DNA of 64,000 bases from Verrucomicrobiota bacterium (GTDB lineage: Bacteria > Verrucomicrobiota > Verrucomicrobiia > Verrucomicrobiales > Akkermansiaceae), in assembly GCA_004293445.1 (NCBI GenBank), contig RDYP01000003.1:186001-250000 (forward strand), written 5' to 3'. The notes beneath the pieces were generated by a model that saw only the letters and a list, made by a program, of their open reading frames with translations, ran no database searches and was not told the DNA's origin. The translations under genes were made by a program, and so were the position numbers. Of the stretch, positions 36,804 through 47,086 are shown in pieces (the first letter of the stretch is position 1; each line of letters starts with the position of its first letter).

Positions 36804-37799
36804 ATGAAACGCATCCTCTGCACCCTCGCCCTCTGCACCGTTCCCTTTCTCTCCGCCTGCAAAAAATCCGGTGAAAGCGCTGGCGGGGAGGAGAAGTTGA
36901 CCATCGCCCTCCTGCCCAAAAGCAAGGGCAACCAGTACTTCGTCACCTGCGAAAAAGGTGCCCGCGTCGCCGCTGCCGAACTCGGTGCTGAGTTGCTCTT
37001 TGACGGCCCGACAAACTCTGACCCGGCCAAGCAGAACGAGATCGTGGAGAACTGGATCTCTCTGGGTGTCGATGTCATCGCCGCTGCCGCCGAGAACAAG
37101 GACGGACTCTCCACCGCCCTGCGCAAGGCCCGGGCTGAGGGGATCGAGGTGATCACCTACGATGCGGATGCCCAGACCGATGCCCGCTCGTTCTTCGTCA
37201 ACCAGGCCACCGCCAAGGGCATTGGCGATGCGCTCATGGACAATGCCGCCAGCCTGACCGGTGCGGAAGGTGAGTTTGCGATCCTTACCGCCAATCTCAC
37301 CGCCGCCAACCAGAACGAATGGATCGAGGTGATCAAGGCCCGTCAGGCTGAGAAGTACCCGAACATGAAGCTGGTCGACATCAAGCCCTGCGATGACCAG
37401 AAGGACAAGGCTCAGCAAGAAACCACCAACCTCCTGAGCGCCTACCCGAACCTCAAAGCAGTCGTCGCCGTCTGCTCGCCCGCCGTCCCCGGTGCGGCGG
37501 AAGCGGTCAAGCAAGCGGGTAAGACGGGCGCGGTCAAAGTGATCGGCCTCGGCCTGCCCAGCGAGAACAAGGCCTACGTCAAGGAAGGCGTCACCCAGGC
37601 GGTCATTCTTTGGAAAGTCGAAGACCTCGGTTATCTGACCATCAAGGCCGCCGCTGCCCTTGCCAAGGGTGAGCTCAAGGCGGGTGCCGCGGAGTTCGAC
37701 GCCGGGAAGCTCGGCAAGTTGGCAGTGGAAGGTGATAACATCCTGCTCGGCACTCCCTTTACTTTCAACAAGGAGAATATCGATCAGTTCGACTTCTGA
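36804..37799 (+). CDS. rhaS: Sugar ABC transporter substrate-binding lipoprotein
   Basis: A protein of 331 residues with a lipoprotein signal (MKRILCTLALCTVPFLSAC, lipobox LSAC) and a periplasmic-binding-protein fold of the ribose/rhamnose family (IALLPKSKGNQYF, GVDVIAAAAENKDGLSTAL, ITYDADAQTDARSFF). It delivers the sugar to the two permeases. It ends the importer operon before a strong terminator. Binding specificity is inferred from context. Confidence 0.87.
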   Translation: MKRILCTLALCTVPFLSACKKSGESAGGEEKLTIALLPKSKGNQYFVTCEKGARVAAAELGAELLFDGPTNSDPAKQNEIVENWISLGVDVIAAAAENKDGLSTALRKARAEGIEVITYDADAQTDARSFFVNQATAKGIGDALMDNAASLTGAEGEFAILTANLTAANQNEWIEVIKARQAEKYPNMKLVDIKPCDDQKDKAQQETTNLLSAYPNLKAVVAVCSPAVPGAAEAVKQAGKTGAVKVIGLGLPSENKAYVKEGVTQAVILWKVEDLGYLTIKAAAALAKGELKAGAAEFDAGKLGKLAVEGDNILLGTPFTFNKENIDQFDF

Positions 37800-37826
37800 A
37801 AAAGCGTTTCTCTTTTTCATAACATG

Positions 37827-37859
37827 ACCGGCACTCCAAAAAGGGTGCCGGTTTTTTTA
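37827..37859 (+). terminator. Terminator of the rhamnose importer operon
   Basis: ACCGGCAC (37827-37834) pairs with GTGCCGGT (37845-37852), followed by TTTTTT. Confidence 0.85.
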
Positions 37860-37962
37860 TCGCTGCGTCTGTCGGCAGGTCTATCGGCCGCGGAGCCCTA
37901 GAAAATCAGCATTCGACATTTTCCCGCCCTCCCCCATCGTGGCGCGGCTTTCACCTTTGCCC

Positions 37963-39330
37963 ATGCTGTTCCGTAGTCTCTGCCGCCACGCCGAAATCGG
38001 CTCCAATTCTTATCTTCTCGATTCCGGCAAATCCCGTGTCGTGCTCGATGCTGGACTTCATCCGAAGCACGATGGGCTTGAGAGCCTGCCGCGCTATGAC
38101 TTGTTGGAGGATGGATCGGTCGACTCGGTCGTGGTGACCCATGCCCACCTCGACCACGTGGGCTCCCTGCCGGTACTGATGGCCGCGCAACCCCAAGCCA
38201 AGGTTTTCCTTTCGCCCGCCGTCGCCGAACTTGGCAAGGCGATGCTCCACAACTCGGTGAACGTGATGCAGTCGAAGCGCACCGAGCTGGGCATCGCGGA
38301 ATACCCGCTCTTCACGCATCGTGAGCTCGATCTCCTGGAAGAACGCTTCGCGCCGCGCGCGCTCGAGCGTCCCTTCGACCTCGATCCCGAAGGCCACATG
38401 CATGGCGTCTTCCACGATGCCGGGCACGTTCTCGGCTCCACCGGCATCACGATCCGTGGCAACGGCCACACCGTCATGTACACCGGCGATGTGAATTTCG
38501 AGGACTCCACCCTGATCAAGGGTGCGAGCTTTCCCGAGCAGCATGTCGACAACCTAATCATTGAAAGCACCCGTGGCGATAGTGCTCGTCGCCCGGATTA
38601 CACCCGCGAAGCCGAGGAGCTTCATTTCGCGGAAAGCATCGCCGCCGCCTTGGATCGTCGTGGTGCCGTGCTGATCCCGGTCTTTGCCATGGGCAAGACG
38701 CAGGAGGTGCTGACCATGATCCATCGCTTCAAACAGCGTGGCTTGATCCCGAAGAAGACCCCGGTCTTCATCGGCGGCCTCAGCACCAAGATGACGGTGA
38801 TCTACGACAAGTTCGCCAAGGGCCAGACGCGCCGCAGCGACGATGGTTTCCGCATTCTCGAAGACATGCACTTGGAAGCTGGCAATAAGAAGCGCAAGGG
38901 TCCGCTGCCACTCCACGCGGGCGCGATCTACTGCCTGTCCAGCGGCATGATGAGCGAGAACACGGTGTCCAACCAGTTCGCACGCATCGGCTTCCTCGAA
39001 AATCCCAAGAATGCTTTGTTCTTCGTTGGCTATGCCGATCCCGACTCGCCGGCCGGTCATATCCGCGCTGCGGCGGAGGGAGAAAAGATCGTGCTCGATC
39101 GCCGTCATCCGGCCGTCGCACGGCGTTGCGAGATGAAGATCTTTGATTTCAGCGGCCACGCGACCCGTGACACGCTGCTCGACTACATCCTCAAGGTGAA
39201 GCCGAAGAAGACTTTCCTGGTTCACGGCGATCCTCGTGCCTGCGAATGGTTCATGGGCCAGCTCAAGGAGAAGCTGCCCTCGACCGAGGCCATCATTCCG
39301 GAGCCGGGGCGCGACTACAAACTGGCCTGA
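37963..39330 (+). CDS. Metallo-beta-lactamase/beta-CASP RNA nuclease-like protein
   Basis: A protein of 455 residues. The metallo-beta-lactamase part has the metal motif THAHLDHVG and a later HAFDAGHVLGST-like stretch (DAGHVLGSTGI) and YTGDVNFEDS; the beta-CASP part has PVFAMGKTQEVL, and the end has DFSGHATRDTLLDYI and LVHGDP. This is the architecture of CPSF73/Ysh1-type RNases. It may take part in RNA processing. A GTG at 37939 could add 8 residues; the ATG at 37963 is preferred. Confidence 0.85.
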   Translation: MLFRSLCRHAEIGSNSYLLDSGKSRVVLDAGLHPKHDGLESLPRYDLLEDGSVDSVVVTHAHLDHVGSLPVLMAAQPQAKVFLSPAVAELGKAMLHNSVNVMQSKRTELGIAEYPLFTHRELDLLEERFAPRALERPFDLDPEGHMHGVFHDAGHVLGSTGITIRGNGHTVMYTGDVNFEDSTLIKGASFPEQHVDNLIIESTRGDSARRPDYTREAEELHFAESIAAALDRRGAVLIPVFAMGKTQEVLTMIHRFKQRGLIPKKTPVFIGGLSTKMTVIYDKFAKGQTRRSDDGFRILEDMHLEAGNKKRKGPLPLHAGAIYCLSSGMMSENTVSNQFARIGFLENPKNALFFVGYADPDSPAGHIRAAAEGEKIVLDRRHPAVARRCEMKIFDFSGHATRDTLLDYILKVKPKKTFLVHGDPRACEWFMGQLKEKLPSTEAIIPEPGRDYKLA

Positions 39331-39402
39331 TCCGGCATCGAGGTTCAAGCCACTGGTTCGCGCGGCATTGACCGGACCCGGGGCGCGGGTGAGTCTCCCG
39401 CC

Positions 39403-41196
39403 GTGACCGGCGAATTGATTTTAGGCATCGATCTGGGGACCACGCATTCCGCGGTGGGTGCGGTGGATTCGGGCTTTCCCATCCTACTTGCCGATCGCGA
39501 TGGCCGTCGGATCACGCCGAGTGCGGTGTGGTTCGGCGAGGACGGTGCGATCGAGGTCGGACGCCGCGCCCTGCGTCGGCGCAGTACGGAGCCGGGTCGG
39601 GTGGTGACCAGTATCAAGCGGCTGATGGGTCGCCGCTATGGCGAGGAGTTGGACTTTTGCGTGCCGATGGGAGTCTCGGCCGATGGGCGGTTGATGGTGC
39701 TCGGGCGGACGCCGGAGGAGGTCAGCGCGGAGATTTTGCGAGAGCTCAAAGGCATCGCCGAGAACCGCTTGGAACGGAGTGTCGACAAGGCAGTCATCAC
39801 CGTGCCGGCTTATTTCAATGATGCCCAACGCGCGGCGACCAAGCGCGCCGGCGAACTGGCGGGTATGGAGGTGGTGCGCATCCTGAGTGAGCCGACCGCC
39901 GCGGCGCTGGCCTACGGCCTCGACAAGCTCGGCGAGCGGGCACGGGTTGCGGTGTATGATCTCGGTGGCGGGACCTTCGATCTTTCGGTGCTGGAGATGC
40001 AGGACGGCGTTTTTCAAGTGCTGGCGACCCGTGGCGATACGCGACTGGGCGGCGACGACCTCGATCTCGCGCTGGCCCGCCATGGTGCTGCGCGCGGTGG
40101 GGTGGACTTCGATCGCTTGAGCGATGCCGCGAAAGTCCGGTTGATCGAGGAAGCGGAGCGGGTGAAGCGCGTGCTCTCGGAGCGGGATACCGAGAGCTTC
40201 CTCGCCCCTTTTTACGACGGTTCTAGTAGTTTGGAAATCGAGCTGACCCGCGCAGAATTGGAATCCTTGGCGCGGCCCTTCATTGCCCGCAGCCTGAACT
40301 GCTGTCGTCAGGCGCTGGCGGATGCCGGATGCACGGCGGCGGAGCTCGATGCGGTGGTGCTGGTCGGAGGCAGCACCCGGATCCCTGCGGTTCGCCATGC
40401 GGTGGCGGAGCTCTTCGGTCGCGAGCCGGACCTTTCCCAGCATCCGGACGAGGCCGTGGCGCTCGGCGCAACCATTCAGGCCGGTGTGCTCGGCGGCACC
40501 CTGCGCAAGATGGTGCTGCTCGACGTCACGCCGCTGAGTCTCGGGATCGAGACCTTCGGCGGGCTGATGAATGTGATCATCCCGCGGAACACGACCATTC
40601 CCTGCAAGGCGGGCGAGATGTTCACCAATGCGGCTGCGGGCCAAAGTTCGATGCGGGTTCGGGTGCTCCAGGGCGAGCGCGAGATGGCCCGCGACAACTG
40701 GGAGCTCGGCAACTTCGAAGTCCCCTTCGAGGCCGCCCCGAAAGGTCAGGCGAGGGTTGGAGTGCAGTTCCGCATCGACGAAAACGGCATCCTCGAAGTG
40801 CTGGCTCGCGACGTTGCGACCGGGCGCGATACGGTGATCGAGATCCGTGACGCGGCGGTCGATGTCGATGACGAGGAAGTGGGGAAAATGGTCGGCGAGT
40901 CGGTCGAGCACGCCTTCGACGACATGGCGGAGCGGATTTTCACCGAGGCTCGATTGAAGGCGGAAGAACTGCTGCCCGCTGTGGAGCAGGCCTTGGCCGC
41001 TGCCGGCGACTTGGTGTCGGAGACCGAGCGGGAGGAAATTGTCGCCGCCGCGCGGGAAGTGCGTGTGGCGCTGGAGGGTGGGCTGCCGAATCCACTCAAG
41101 GCGGCTGTCCAGCGGCTGGATCAGTCGACCGAAGCCTTCGCCGCCGCGCTGGTCGAGCGGGCGATGGCCGAGGCGCTGGAGCGGCGTTTGTCGTGA
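39403..41196 (+). CDS. Hsp70/DnaK-family chaperone paralogue
   Basis: A protein of 597 residues with GTG start. The ATPase domain has GIDLGTTHSAVG, AVITVPAYFNDAQRAATKRAG, and VYDLGGGTFDLSVLEM; the peptide-binding domain has VTPLSLGIETFGG. The C-terminal lid is shorter than in DnaK (about 640), similar to HscA-like and other paralogues. It stands alone without dnaJ or grpE and without iscU/hscB neighbours, so it is probably a second Hsp70 with a specialised role. Confidence 0.88.
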   Translation: MTGELILGIDLGTTHSAVGAVDSGFPILLADRDGRRITPSAVWFGEDGAIEVGRRALRRRSTEPGRVVTSIKRLMGRRYGEELDFCVPMGVSADGRLMVLGRTPEEVSAEILRELKGIAENRLERSVDKAVITVPAYFNDAQRAATKRAGELAGMEVVRILSEPTAAALAYGLDKLGERARVAVYDLGGGTFDLSVLEMQDGVFQVLATRGDTRLGGDDLDLALARHGAARGGVDFDRLSDAAKVRLIEEAERVKRVLSERDTESFLAPFYDGSSSLEIELTRAELESLARPFIARSLNCCRQALADAGCTAAELDAVVLVGGSTRIPAVRHAVAELFGREPDLSQHPDEAVALGATIQAGVLGGTLRKMVLLDVTPLSLGIETFGGLMNVIIPRNTTIPCKAGEMFTNAAAGQSSMRVRVLQGEREMARDNWELGNFEVPFEAAPKGQARVGVQFRIDENGILEVLARDVATGRDTVIEIRDAAVDVDDEEVGKMVGESVEHAFDDMAERIFTEARLKAEELLPAVEQALAAAGDLVSETEREEIVAAAREVRVALEGGLPNPLKAAVQRLDQSTEAFAAALVERAMAEALERRLS

Positions 41197-41208
41197 TGGG
41201 CGGGCACG

Positions 41209-41240
41209 AAAAAGGGCGGCCTGGTCTGGCCGCCCTTTGA
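41209..41240. terminator. Bidirectional terminator between Hsp70 and MFS genes
   Basis: AAAGGGCGGCC (41211-41221) and GGCCGCCCTTT (41228-41238) form an 11-bp stem with A and T runs on either side, between two convergent genes. Confidence 0.75.
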
Positions 41241-41259
41241 GGAATGGATCGGGATCGCC

Positions 41260-42828
41260 TTAGTGGGCGGACCCGCCGAGGTTGACGGGCTTGTAGCCGC
41301 CGCGAGCCTTGAACCAGAGGATCAGGCCGATGTAGCAGGCGAGCATGAAGATCGGGAACATCGCGATACGGCCGAGGGCGCTTTGGTTGGCGCTCTTGCG
41401 CGCTTCGCTGATCTTGGTCGCAGCGGCCTCGTCGGTTTTGGCCAGTTCGGCCACCTTGTCGGCATCAACCGCCTGGTAAGAGCCGAGGATGTATTTGCCG
41501 TCCTTGGCGACGCTGGCGTAAGCCTCGGCCGACACTTTTTCTTCGATCGCTGCTTGGGCGGTTTTTTCCGTGATGGCACCGATGACCGGGCCACCGAGGA
41601 TGCCGACGGCAAGCATACCGATGCCGCCGATGGCATTGAGAGTAAGCGCGCCGCCCTTGGGGGTCTGTTCAGAAACCACGCCGAGGGTGGTGGGCCAGAA
41701 GAAGGTCTTGCCGAAGCCGTAAACCGTGGCGGCGATGAAGATCGCGGCCAGCGAGGAGGCCTTCGAGAGGGCCAGCAGGCCGACCACTGCGAGGACTGCC
41801 GACATGGCCAGCAGGCCGAGCGGGGAGATGCGGTTGATGATAGAACCGGCGAAGAAGCGCAGGACCATCATGATGGCGGAAGTGTAGATCAGAACCCAGA
41901 GACCGTGGGCGCCGATTTCCTTCATGCGCTCTTCCATGATGCCGGAGATGGCACCATCGGTACCGAGCTCGGTGGTGGCGAGTGGGATCATCACCAAGCA
42001 GAGGAAGAAGAGGATGCCACGGCCGAGCGAGCGGCAATAGGCACCGAAAGCGACGACAGCGACGGCGAAGACACTCCACATCACGACGGGCGTCCAAGCG
42101 AAGACTTGTGCCAGCTGGGCGGTGATCAGGTAGCTGGCAATGGCGGCTCCGAGGATACCGAATTCGGCGAGCATTTCGCGATAGCTGGTGCCGGAGGCGA
42201 CGCGCTCGTTGACCGGGAAGGCGGCCTTGGCGAGCATGACGACGTAGATCACGGCGGGGATGGCGATGACGTAAACGAGGACGCGCCAGTCGGAGTGGGC
42301 TTTTTCACCGAGGGCGAGGGTGATCAGGCCGCCGATCACGAGGCCACCGGGCCATCCGGCGTGGAGAATATTGAGCCACTTGGTCTTGTTGCGATGGAAG
42401 ATCGTCGCGACCACCGGGTTGATGTAGGCTTCCACGGTGCCGTTACCGAGGCCGAGGATGATGGAACCCCAGTAGAGGAGATTGTAGGCCTCTTTTTTGG
42501 CGTCCGGATTGGCTTGGATCACGCCGTGTGCCTTCAGCGCCAAAGTCGCGTAGAGCGCGTAGCAGATGAAGGAGAACCACATTGCGGTCTTGTAGCCGAT
42601 GCGGTCGATAATTAGCGAGAAGACGATGATCGAGATGGCGAAGGGCCAAATACCCGCGCCGAAAAGCTGCTGAGCTTGGACCTGGTCGAGGCCGAAAGCC
42701 TTGGGCCAGAGGGTTGGATCGTTGACTAGGAAGGCCCGGGTGATGAACGCGAACGCGGTCGTGATCAGGGCGATGAAACAGCCCCAGAAGAGGGCCATAT
42801 TGGGTTTTTCGGGGTCTGCGTGGCTCAT
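41260..42828 (-). CDS. MFS transporter, substrate unknown
   Basis: A transporter of 522 residues with about 12 membrane helices, starting MSHADPEKPNMALFWG. It has MFS-type loops and a charged insert near residues 440-480 (EKTAQAAIEEKVSAEAYASV). Substrate cannot be read from sequence; the sugar-permease-like helix pattern (GNGTVEAYINPVVATIF) suggests a carbohydrate. An ORF extending far upstream was rejected because the first part is low-complexity and lacks helices. Confidence 0.8.
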   Translation of the reverse strand: MSHADPEKPNMALFWGCFIALITTAFAFITRAFLVNDPTLWPKAFGLDQVQAQQLFGAGIWPFAISIIVFSLIIDRIGYKTAMWFSFICYALYATLALKAHGVIQANPDAKKEAYNLLYWGSIILGLGNGTVEAYINPVVATIFHRNKTKWLNILHAGWPGGLVIGGLITLALGEKAHSDWRVLVYVIAIPAVIYVVMLAKAAFPVNERVASGTSYREMLAEFGILGAAIASYLITAQLAQVFAWTPVVMWSVFAVAVVAFGAYCRSLGRGILFFLCLVMIPLATTELGTDGAISGIMEERMKEIGAHGLWVLIYTSAIMMVLRFFAGSIINRISPLGLLAMSAVLAVVGLLALSKASSLAAIFIAATVYGFGKTFFWPTTLGVVSEQTPKGGALTLNAIGGIGMLAVGILGGPVIGAITEKTAQAAIEEKVSAEAYASVAKDGKYILGSYQAVDADKVAELAKTDEAAATKISEARKSANQSALGRIAMFPIFMLACYIGLILWFKARGGYKPVNLGGSAH

Positions 42829-42966
42829 GGTGGTTTCTGAAGTGGCGGGTGGTCTAACCAGTTTTTTCCGCCATGGCAAGCATGCGGAATGGCAGTGCAA
42901 AACGGCAGGGAGCCTCGGATTCTTTCGCTCATGTCGCGATCGCACCTGTCGCAATCCGATGCCCAC

Positions 42967-43000
42967 GAAAAAGCCCGGCTCCCTCGCGGAGGCCGGGCTT
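42967..43000 (-). terminator. Terminator of ilvC
   Basis: AGCCCGGC (plus strand 42972-42979) and GCCGGGCT (42992-42999) pair, followed on the minus strand by TTTTTC. Confidence 0.75.
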
Positions 43001-43018
43001 GGGGAAAAGCGGTCGCTT

Positions 43019-44068
43019 TTACTTGGAGGACGAAACGTAGCTGGCTTGAGCGGCACCCTTCTTGAGCTTGGTCTGCTTGATCCAGCTCATGGTGGAGCGG
43101 AGGCGCTCGCCGACCTTTTCGATCTGGTGGGCGGCCTCGGCCTTGCGGATGGCGTCGAATTTCTTGTAGCCGCCGGTGGTCGCTTCAGCGATCCACTCCT
43201 TAGCGAACTTGCCGGATTCGATCTCCTTGAGCTGCTTCTGCATGCGCTTCTTGACGGAGGCGTCGATGATCTTGGGTCCGACGGTGACGTCGCCCCACTC
43301 GGCGGTCTCGGAGATCGAGAAACGCATGCCGGCGATGCCGGCCTCGTTCATCAGGTCGACGATGAGCTTGAGCTCGTGGAGGCACTCGAAGTAGGCCATT
43401 TCGGGCTGATAGCCGGCTTCGACGAGGACTTCGAAGCCTGCCTTGACCAAGGCGGAAGCGCCGCCGCAAAGGACGACCTGCTCGCCGAAGAGGTCGGTGA
43501 CGGTCTCTTCGCGGAAGTTGGTTTCGAACACACCGGCACGGGTGCAGCCAACGCCGCGGGCCCAAGCGAGGGCGATGTCCTTCGCCTTGCCATCGGCGTT
43601 GTTGTGCACGGCGATGAGGCCGGGAACGCCCTTGCCATCTACGAACTGGCTGCGGACGGTGTGGCCCGGGCCCTTCGGTGCGACCATGATGACGTTGACG
43701 TCCTTCGGTGCTTCGATGGTTTTGAAGTGAACGGCGAAGCCGTGGGAGAAGAGGAGGGTCTTGCCCTTGGAAAGATTGGCGGCGATGTCCTTGTTGTAGA
43801 CTTCGGCGATCTTGGTGTCGGGCACGGCGACGAAAATCACGTCGGCGGCTTTCACGGCCGCGGCGGTGTCCATCACTTCGAAGCCGAGCTTCTTGGCGAC
43901 TTCACGGGACTTCGACTTCGCGTAGAGGCCGATGATGACCTTGAGGCCACTGTCCTTGAGGTTCAGGGCGTGGGCGTGTCCTTGGGAACCGAAGCCGATG
44001 ACGGCGAGGGTCTTCTTCTTGAGCGGCGTGAGCGTCGCGTCCTTGTTGGTGTAGATCTTCGCGGCCAT
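43019..44068 (-). CDS. ilvC: Ketol-acid reductoisomerase (class I)
   Basis: IlvC catalyses the isomerisation and NADPH-dependent reduction in valine, leucine and isoleucine synthesis. The 349-residue protein has the Rossmann motif [27 protein letters not shown], the magnesium-site region [13 protein letters not shown] and ETAEWGD. Length fits class I. The ATG at 44068 is chosen; a longer frame begins at 44323. The gene is alone, without ilvBHD or leu genes nearby. Confidence 0.94.
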   Translation of the reverse strand: MAAKIYTNKDATLTPLKKKTLAVIGFGSQGHAHALNLKDSGLKVIIGLYAKSKSREVAKKLGFEVMDTAAAVKAADVIFVAVPDTKIAEVYNKDIAANLSKGKTLLFSHGFAVHFKTIEAPKDVNVIMVAPKGPGHTVRSQFVDGKGVPGLIAVHNNADGKAKDIALAWARGVGCTRAGVFETNFREETVTDLFGEQVVLCGGASALVKAGFEVLVEAGYQPEMAYFECLHELKLIVDLMNEAGIAGMRFSISETAEWGDVTVGPKIIDASVKKRMQKQLKEIESGKFAKEWIAEATTGGYKKFDAIRKAEAAHQIEKVGERLRSTMSWIKQTKLKKGAAQASYVSSSK

Positions 44069-44358
44069 GGCGATGAGGTGGTCTGATGGTGGAATGCCGG
44101 AGCCTCTTGGCCGCGGCGGGCGGACAGGCTGGACGCTTGATAACGAAGGGTCAAGCGCGCGATTTGCGGCAAATCGGGCCTTCGGCAGGGCGGTCGGTGG
44201 GCGCGGGAGCTTCGGGTCGAATGGCGGCCGGGGGCGAAAAATGGGGCTTTGCCGATGATTTTCAGCGTCCCGTGGCGGAATCCCCACGCGCTTCCCCTTG
44301 CCATTCTGGAAAAAAGCGGCCATAGCGCCGCCCGCCCGTGTCCCGGGCCCACGCCGCC

Positions 44359-46203
44359 ATGTCTCTCAAGATCCGTAACCTCGCCATCATCGCCCACGTT
44401 GACCATGGGAAAACCACCCTCGTCGACCAACTCCTGCAAGCCGGTGGCACCTACCGCGACAACCAGGCCACTCAGGAGCGCGCCATGGATTCGATGGACC
44501 TCGAAAAAGAGAAGGGTATCACCATCAAGGCGAAGAATACCGCCATCCATTGGGAGGGCTACACGATCAACATCGTCGATACCCCGGGTCACGCCGACTT
44601 CGGTGCCGAGGTGGAGCGTGTGATGAAGATGGTCGACGGCGTGCTTCTCGTCGTCGATGCCTCCGGCGGCCCTCAGGCGCAGACCCGTTTCGTGCTCCGC
44701 AAGGCGATGCAGGAGGGACTCAAGCCGATCGTGGTGGTGAACAAGATCGACCGCCCGCTTGCGACTCCTGAAAAGGTCCACGACCAGGTGCTGGAGCTCT
44801 TGCTCGACCTCGATGCCGATGAGGAGCAGTTCAATGCGCCATTCTGTTACGGTTCCGCTCGCGACGGCTACTTCATGGATCACCCGAACGATGAGCGGAA
44901 GGACTGCATCCCGCTGCTCAAAAAGATCGTCGAGCACATCCCGGCACCTAAGGCTGATCCCGACGCGCCTTTCCTGATGCTGGTCTCCAACATCGAGTGG
45001 GACGATTACGTCGGCCGCGTCGCGGTGGGCAAAGTCCTCGGCGGCAGCGTCAAGAAGGGCGACAATGTCTGGCTGCTCCGCGAGGATGGCAGCAAGGTGC
45101 AGTCGAAGGTGATGAAGACCTTCACTTACTCCGGTCTCGCGACTGCCGACTCCGATGGCTGCAGCGCGGGCGGGATTGTCGGCGTCGCCGCGGGTATCGA
45201 AAACGTGAACATTGGCGAGACCCTCGCCGGTTCGTCGGAACAGGAGCCGCTGCCCTTTGTCGCCATCGATCCGCCAACAGTGTCGATGCAGTTCTCGATC
45301 AACGACGGCCCGCTGGCTGGCAAGGAAGGCAAGCACGTGACTTCCCGTGCGATCCGCGATCGCCTGATGCGCGAGTTGAAGACGAATATTTCGATCACCG
45401 TCGAAGACACGGACACCTCCGGTGTTTTCAACGTTTCCGCTCGTGGTGCGATGCAGATCGCGGTGCTGGTCGAGCAGATGCGGCGCGAGGGATTCGAGGT
45501 GCTGGTTTCCCGTCCGGTGGTGATTTTCCGACGCGATGACAATGGCAAGGTGCTGGAGCCTTTCGAAACCCTCTACGTCGAAGCGCCCGGCGACTACACT
45601 CAGGGGATTCTCAAGATTTTGATGAACCGCAAGGGCATGATGGAGCACATGGACACCGAGGCCAGCGGCCGTGTGTTCATTCAGGCCAGCATCCCGACCC
45701 GCGGCCTGATTGGCTTCGAGACCGAGCTGGTCAACCTGACCTCCGGTCACGGGATCATGAGCCACTTGTTCAAGGAATACGGCCCCCATGCCGGCGAGAT
45801 CCAGAACCGGACTACCGGCACTCTGGTCTCGATGGATTCCGGTGCTGCCACGCCTTATTCTTTGCAGATGCTTGAAGAGCGCGGCGTGCTTTTTGTCGCT
45901 CCCGGCGATGCTGTCTACGAAGGCATGCTGGTCGGTGAAAACCCACGCGTGGGCGATCTTCCGGTGAACCCGGTCAAGGAGAAGCATCTCGACAACATGC
46001 GCTCCGCTGGCAAGGACAAGACCTCCAAGCTTACTCCGGCCATTCGCTTCTCACTTGAGCGTGCGATCGAATACATCGATGCCGATGAGCTGGTCGAGGC
46101 CACGCCGCAGAACATTCGCCTGCGCAAGCGGATCCTTGATGCCAATGCCCGTAAGCGCGCGGCGAAGGGCCTCACGGTTGAGGATCGTAGCAACCGCGGT
46201 TGA
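44359..46203 (+). CDS. typA: Ribosome-associated GTPase TypA (BipA)
   Basis: TypA is a translational GTPase that binds ribosomes under stress and aids 50S assembly. The 614-residue protein has G1 [15 protein letters not shown], the switch 2 motif [20 protein letters not shown], and the EF-G-like domains. The C-terminal TypA-specific domain is present ([28 protein letters not shown]). An upstream frame start at 44338 is possible but the ATG at 44359 gives the family N-terminus. Confidence 0.94.
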   Translation: MSLKIRNLAIIAHVDHGKTTLVDQLLQAGGTYRDNQATQERAMDSMDLEKEKGITIKAKNTAIHWEGYTINIVDTPGHADFGAEVERVMKMVDGVLLVVDASGGPQAQTRFVLRKAMQEGLKPIVVVNKIDRPLATPEKVHDQVLELLLDLDADEEQFNAPFCYGSARDGYFMDHPNDERKDCIPLLKKIVEHIPAPKADPDAPFLMLVSNIEWDDYVGRVAVGKVLGGSVKKGDNVWLLREDGSKVQSKVMKTFTYSGLATADSDGCSAGGIVGVAAGIENVNIGETLAGSSEQEPLPFVAIDPPTVSMQFSINDGPLAGKEGKHVTSRAIRDRLMRELKTNISITVEDTDTSGVFNVSARGAMQIAVLVEQMRREGFEVLVSRPVVIFRRDDNGKVLEPFETLYVEAPGDYTQGILKILMNRKGMMEHMDTEASGRVFIQASIPTRGLIGFETELVNLTSGHGIMSHLFKEYGPHAGEIQNRTTGTLVSMDSGAATPYSLQMLEERGVLFVAPGDAVYEGMLVGENPRVGDLPVNPVKEKHLDNMRSAGKDKTSKLTPAIRFSLERAIEYIDADELVEATPQNIRLRKRILDANARKRAAKGLTVEDRSNRG

Positions 46204-46237
46204 TCCTGCGGCGTTGGCCTGAATGGTTTCCTCACAT

Positions 46238-46272
46238 GGGCCGCTTCTTGCGAAGCGGCCCGTTGTTTTTTT
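46238..46272 (+). terminator. Terminator of typA
   Basis: GGGCCGCTT (46238-46246) and AAGCGGCCC (46253-46261), followed by GTTGTTTTTTTT. Confidence 0.8.
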
Positions 46273-46282
46273 CCGTTAGGAA

Positions 46283-46735
46283 TCAGGGTCGTGGTCGCAA
46301 GGCTTCGTAGAGAGTGATCGCTACGGCGGTGGAAAGGTTCAGGCTCCGCGCCCCGCCATCGACCATCGGGATACGGATCGCACGATCGCCGGCAGCCCGC
46401 AGCATCGTCTCGGGCAGCCCGCGACTTTCCCGGCCGAAAACGAGGTAGTCGCCATCGCGAAAGTCCGCATCCCAGTGGTCGCGTGTCGCCTTGGTGCTCA
46501 GCATCCAGAAGCGAGCCGTCGGATCGGCCGCCGCCACGAGTTCATCGAAACTTTCCCAGACCCGCAGATCGACTTCCGGCCAGTAGTCCAAGCCGGCGCG
46601 CCGGACTTGTTTGTCATCGAGCGAAAACCCGAGCGGCTTGACCAAGTGCAGCCGGGCACCGGTGGCTAGGGCCAAGCGGCCGGCCGCACCGGCGTTGTGC
46701 GGGATTTCGGGTGCGACCAGTACGACGTGGATCAT
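46283..46735 (-). CDS. trmL: tRNA (cytidine/uridine-34 2'-O)-methyltransferase TrmL
   Basis: TrmL methylates the wobble nucleotide of tRNA-Leu isoacceptors. The 150-residue protein has the SPOUT fold with its knot: VLVAPEIPHNAGAAGRLA at the start, DYLVFGRESRGLP, and IPMVDGGARSLNLSTAVAI at the end. Length is typical. It is convergent with typA and has no close partner. Confidence 0.93.
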   Translation of the reverse strand: MIHVVLVAPEIPHNAGAAGRLALATGARLHLVKPLGFSLDDKQVRRAGLDYWPEVDLRVWESFDELVAAADPTARFWMLSTKATRDHWDADFRDGDYLVFGRESRGLPETMLRAAGDRAIRIPMVDGGARSLNLSTAVAITLYEALRPRP

Positions 46736-46806
46736 GTCGGCCCGATCATGCCGACGCGGTGCGCGCCTTCGCGAGCAGTTTCATTTCGGCCGGTGACGCG
46801 TTGCGT

Positions 46807-47067
46807 TTATGGGAGCTTGGCGAGGTACCGTTGCGGGTCTTTTTCGAATTTGGCGATACAGGGCTTGCAGCAGAATTTCACTTCTTGATCCGCGTAAACC
46901 CGGGTGATTGGCGTGCCCATCGAACCAAGGCGGTTATCGCTGACGATGCAGATTTTTTTCGGGTAGGGTTTCACGTCGCCCGTGCTGCCCGAGCCACCGA
47001 CATGGGTGGCGCTGCTGGTGCAGGATACGAGGAAGGCGGTGGCGAGGAATGCTAATGTCGTTTTCAT
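46807..47067 (-). CDS. Cys-rich lipoprotein with YHS/TRASH-like motif
   Basis: A protein of 86 residues with a lipoprotein signal (MKTTLAFLATAFLVSC, lipobox LVSC). The mature part ends with a motif like those of metal-binding YHS/TRASH domains: VKFCCKPCIAKFEKDPQRYL, with three Cys. It is the last gene of the copper operon, 19 bases after the oxidase gene. It probably binds copper on the periplasmic side; that is inferred from motif and context. Confidence 0.7.
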   Translation of the reverse strand: MKTTLAFLATAFLVSCTSSATHVGGSGSTGDVKPYPKKICIVSDNRLGSMGTPITRVYADQEVKFCCKPCIAKFEKDPQRYLAKLP

Positions 47068-47086
47068 TGTTGCCGTGGTTTGTGTG

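Noticed and set aside
43963-45987. Very long open frame antisense to typA
   Set aside because: A shadow of typA in high-GC DNA; typA has full GTPase motifs and this frame has none.
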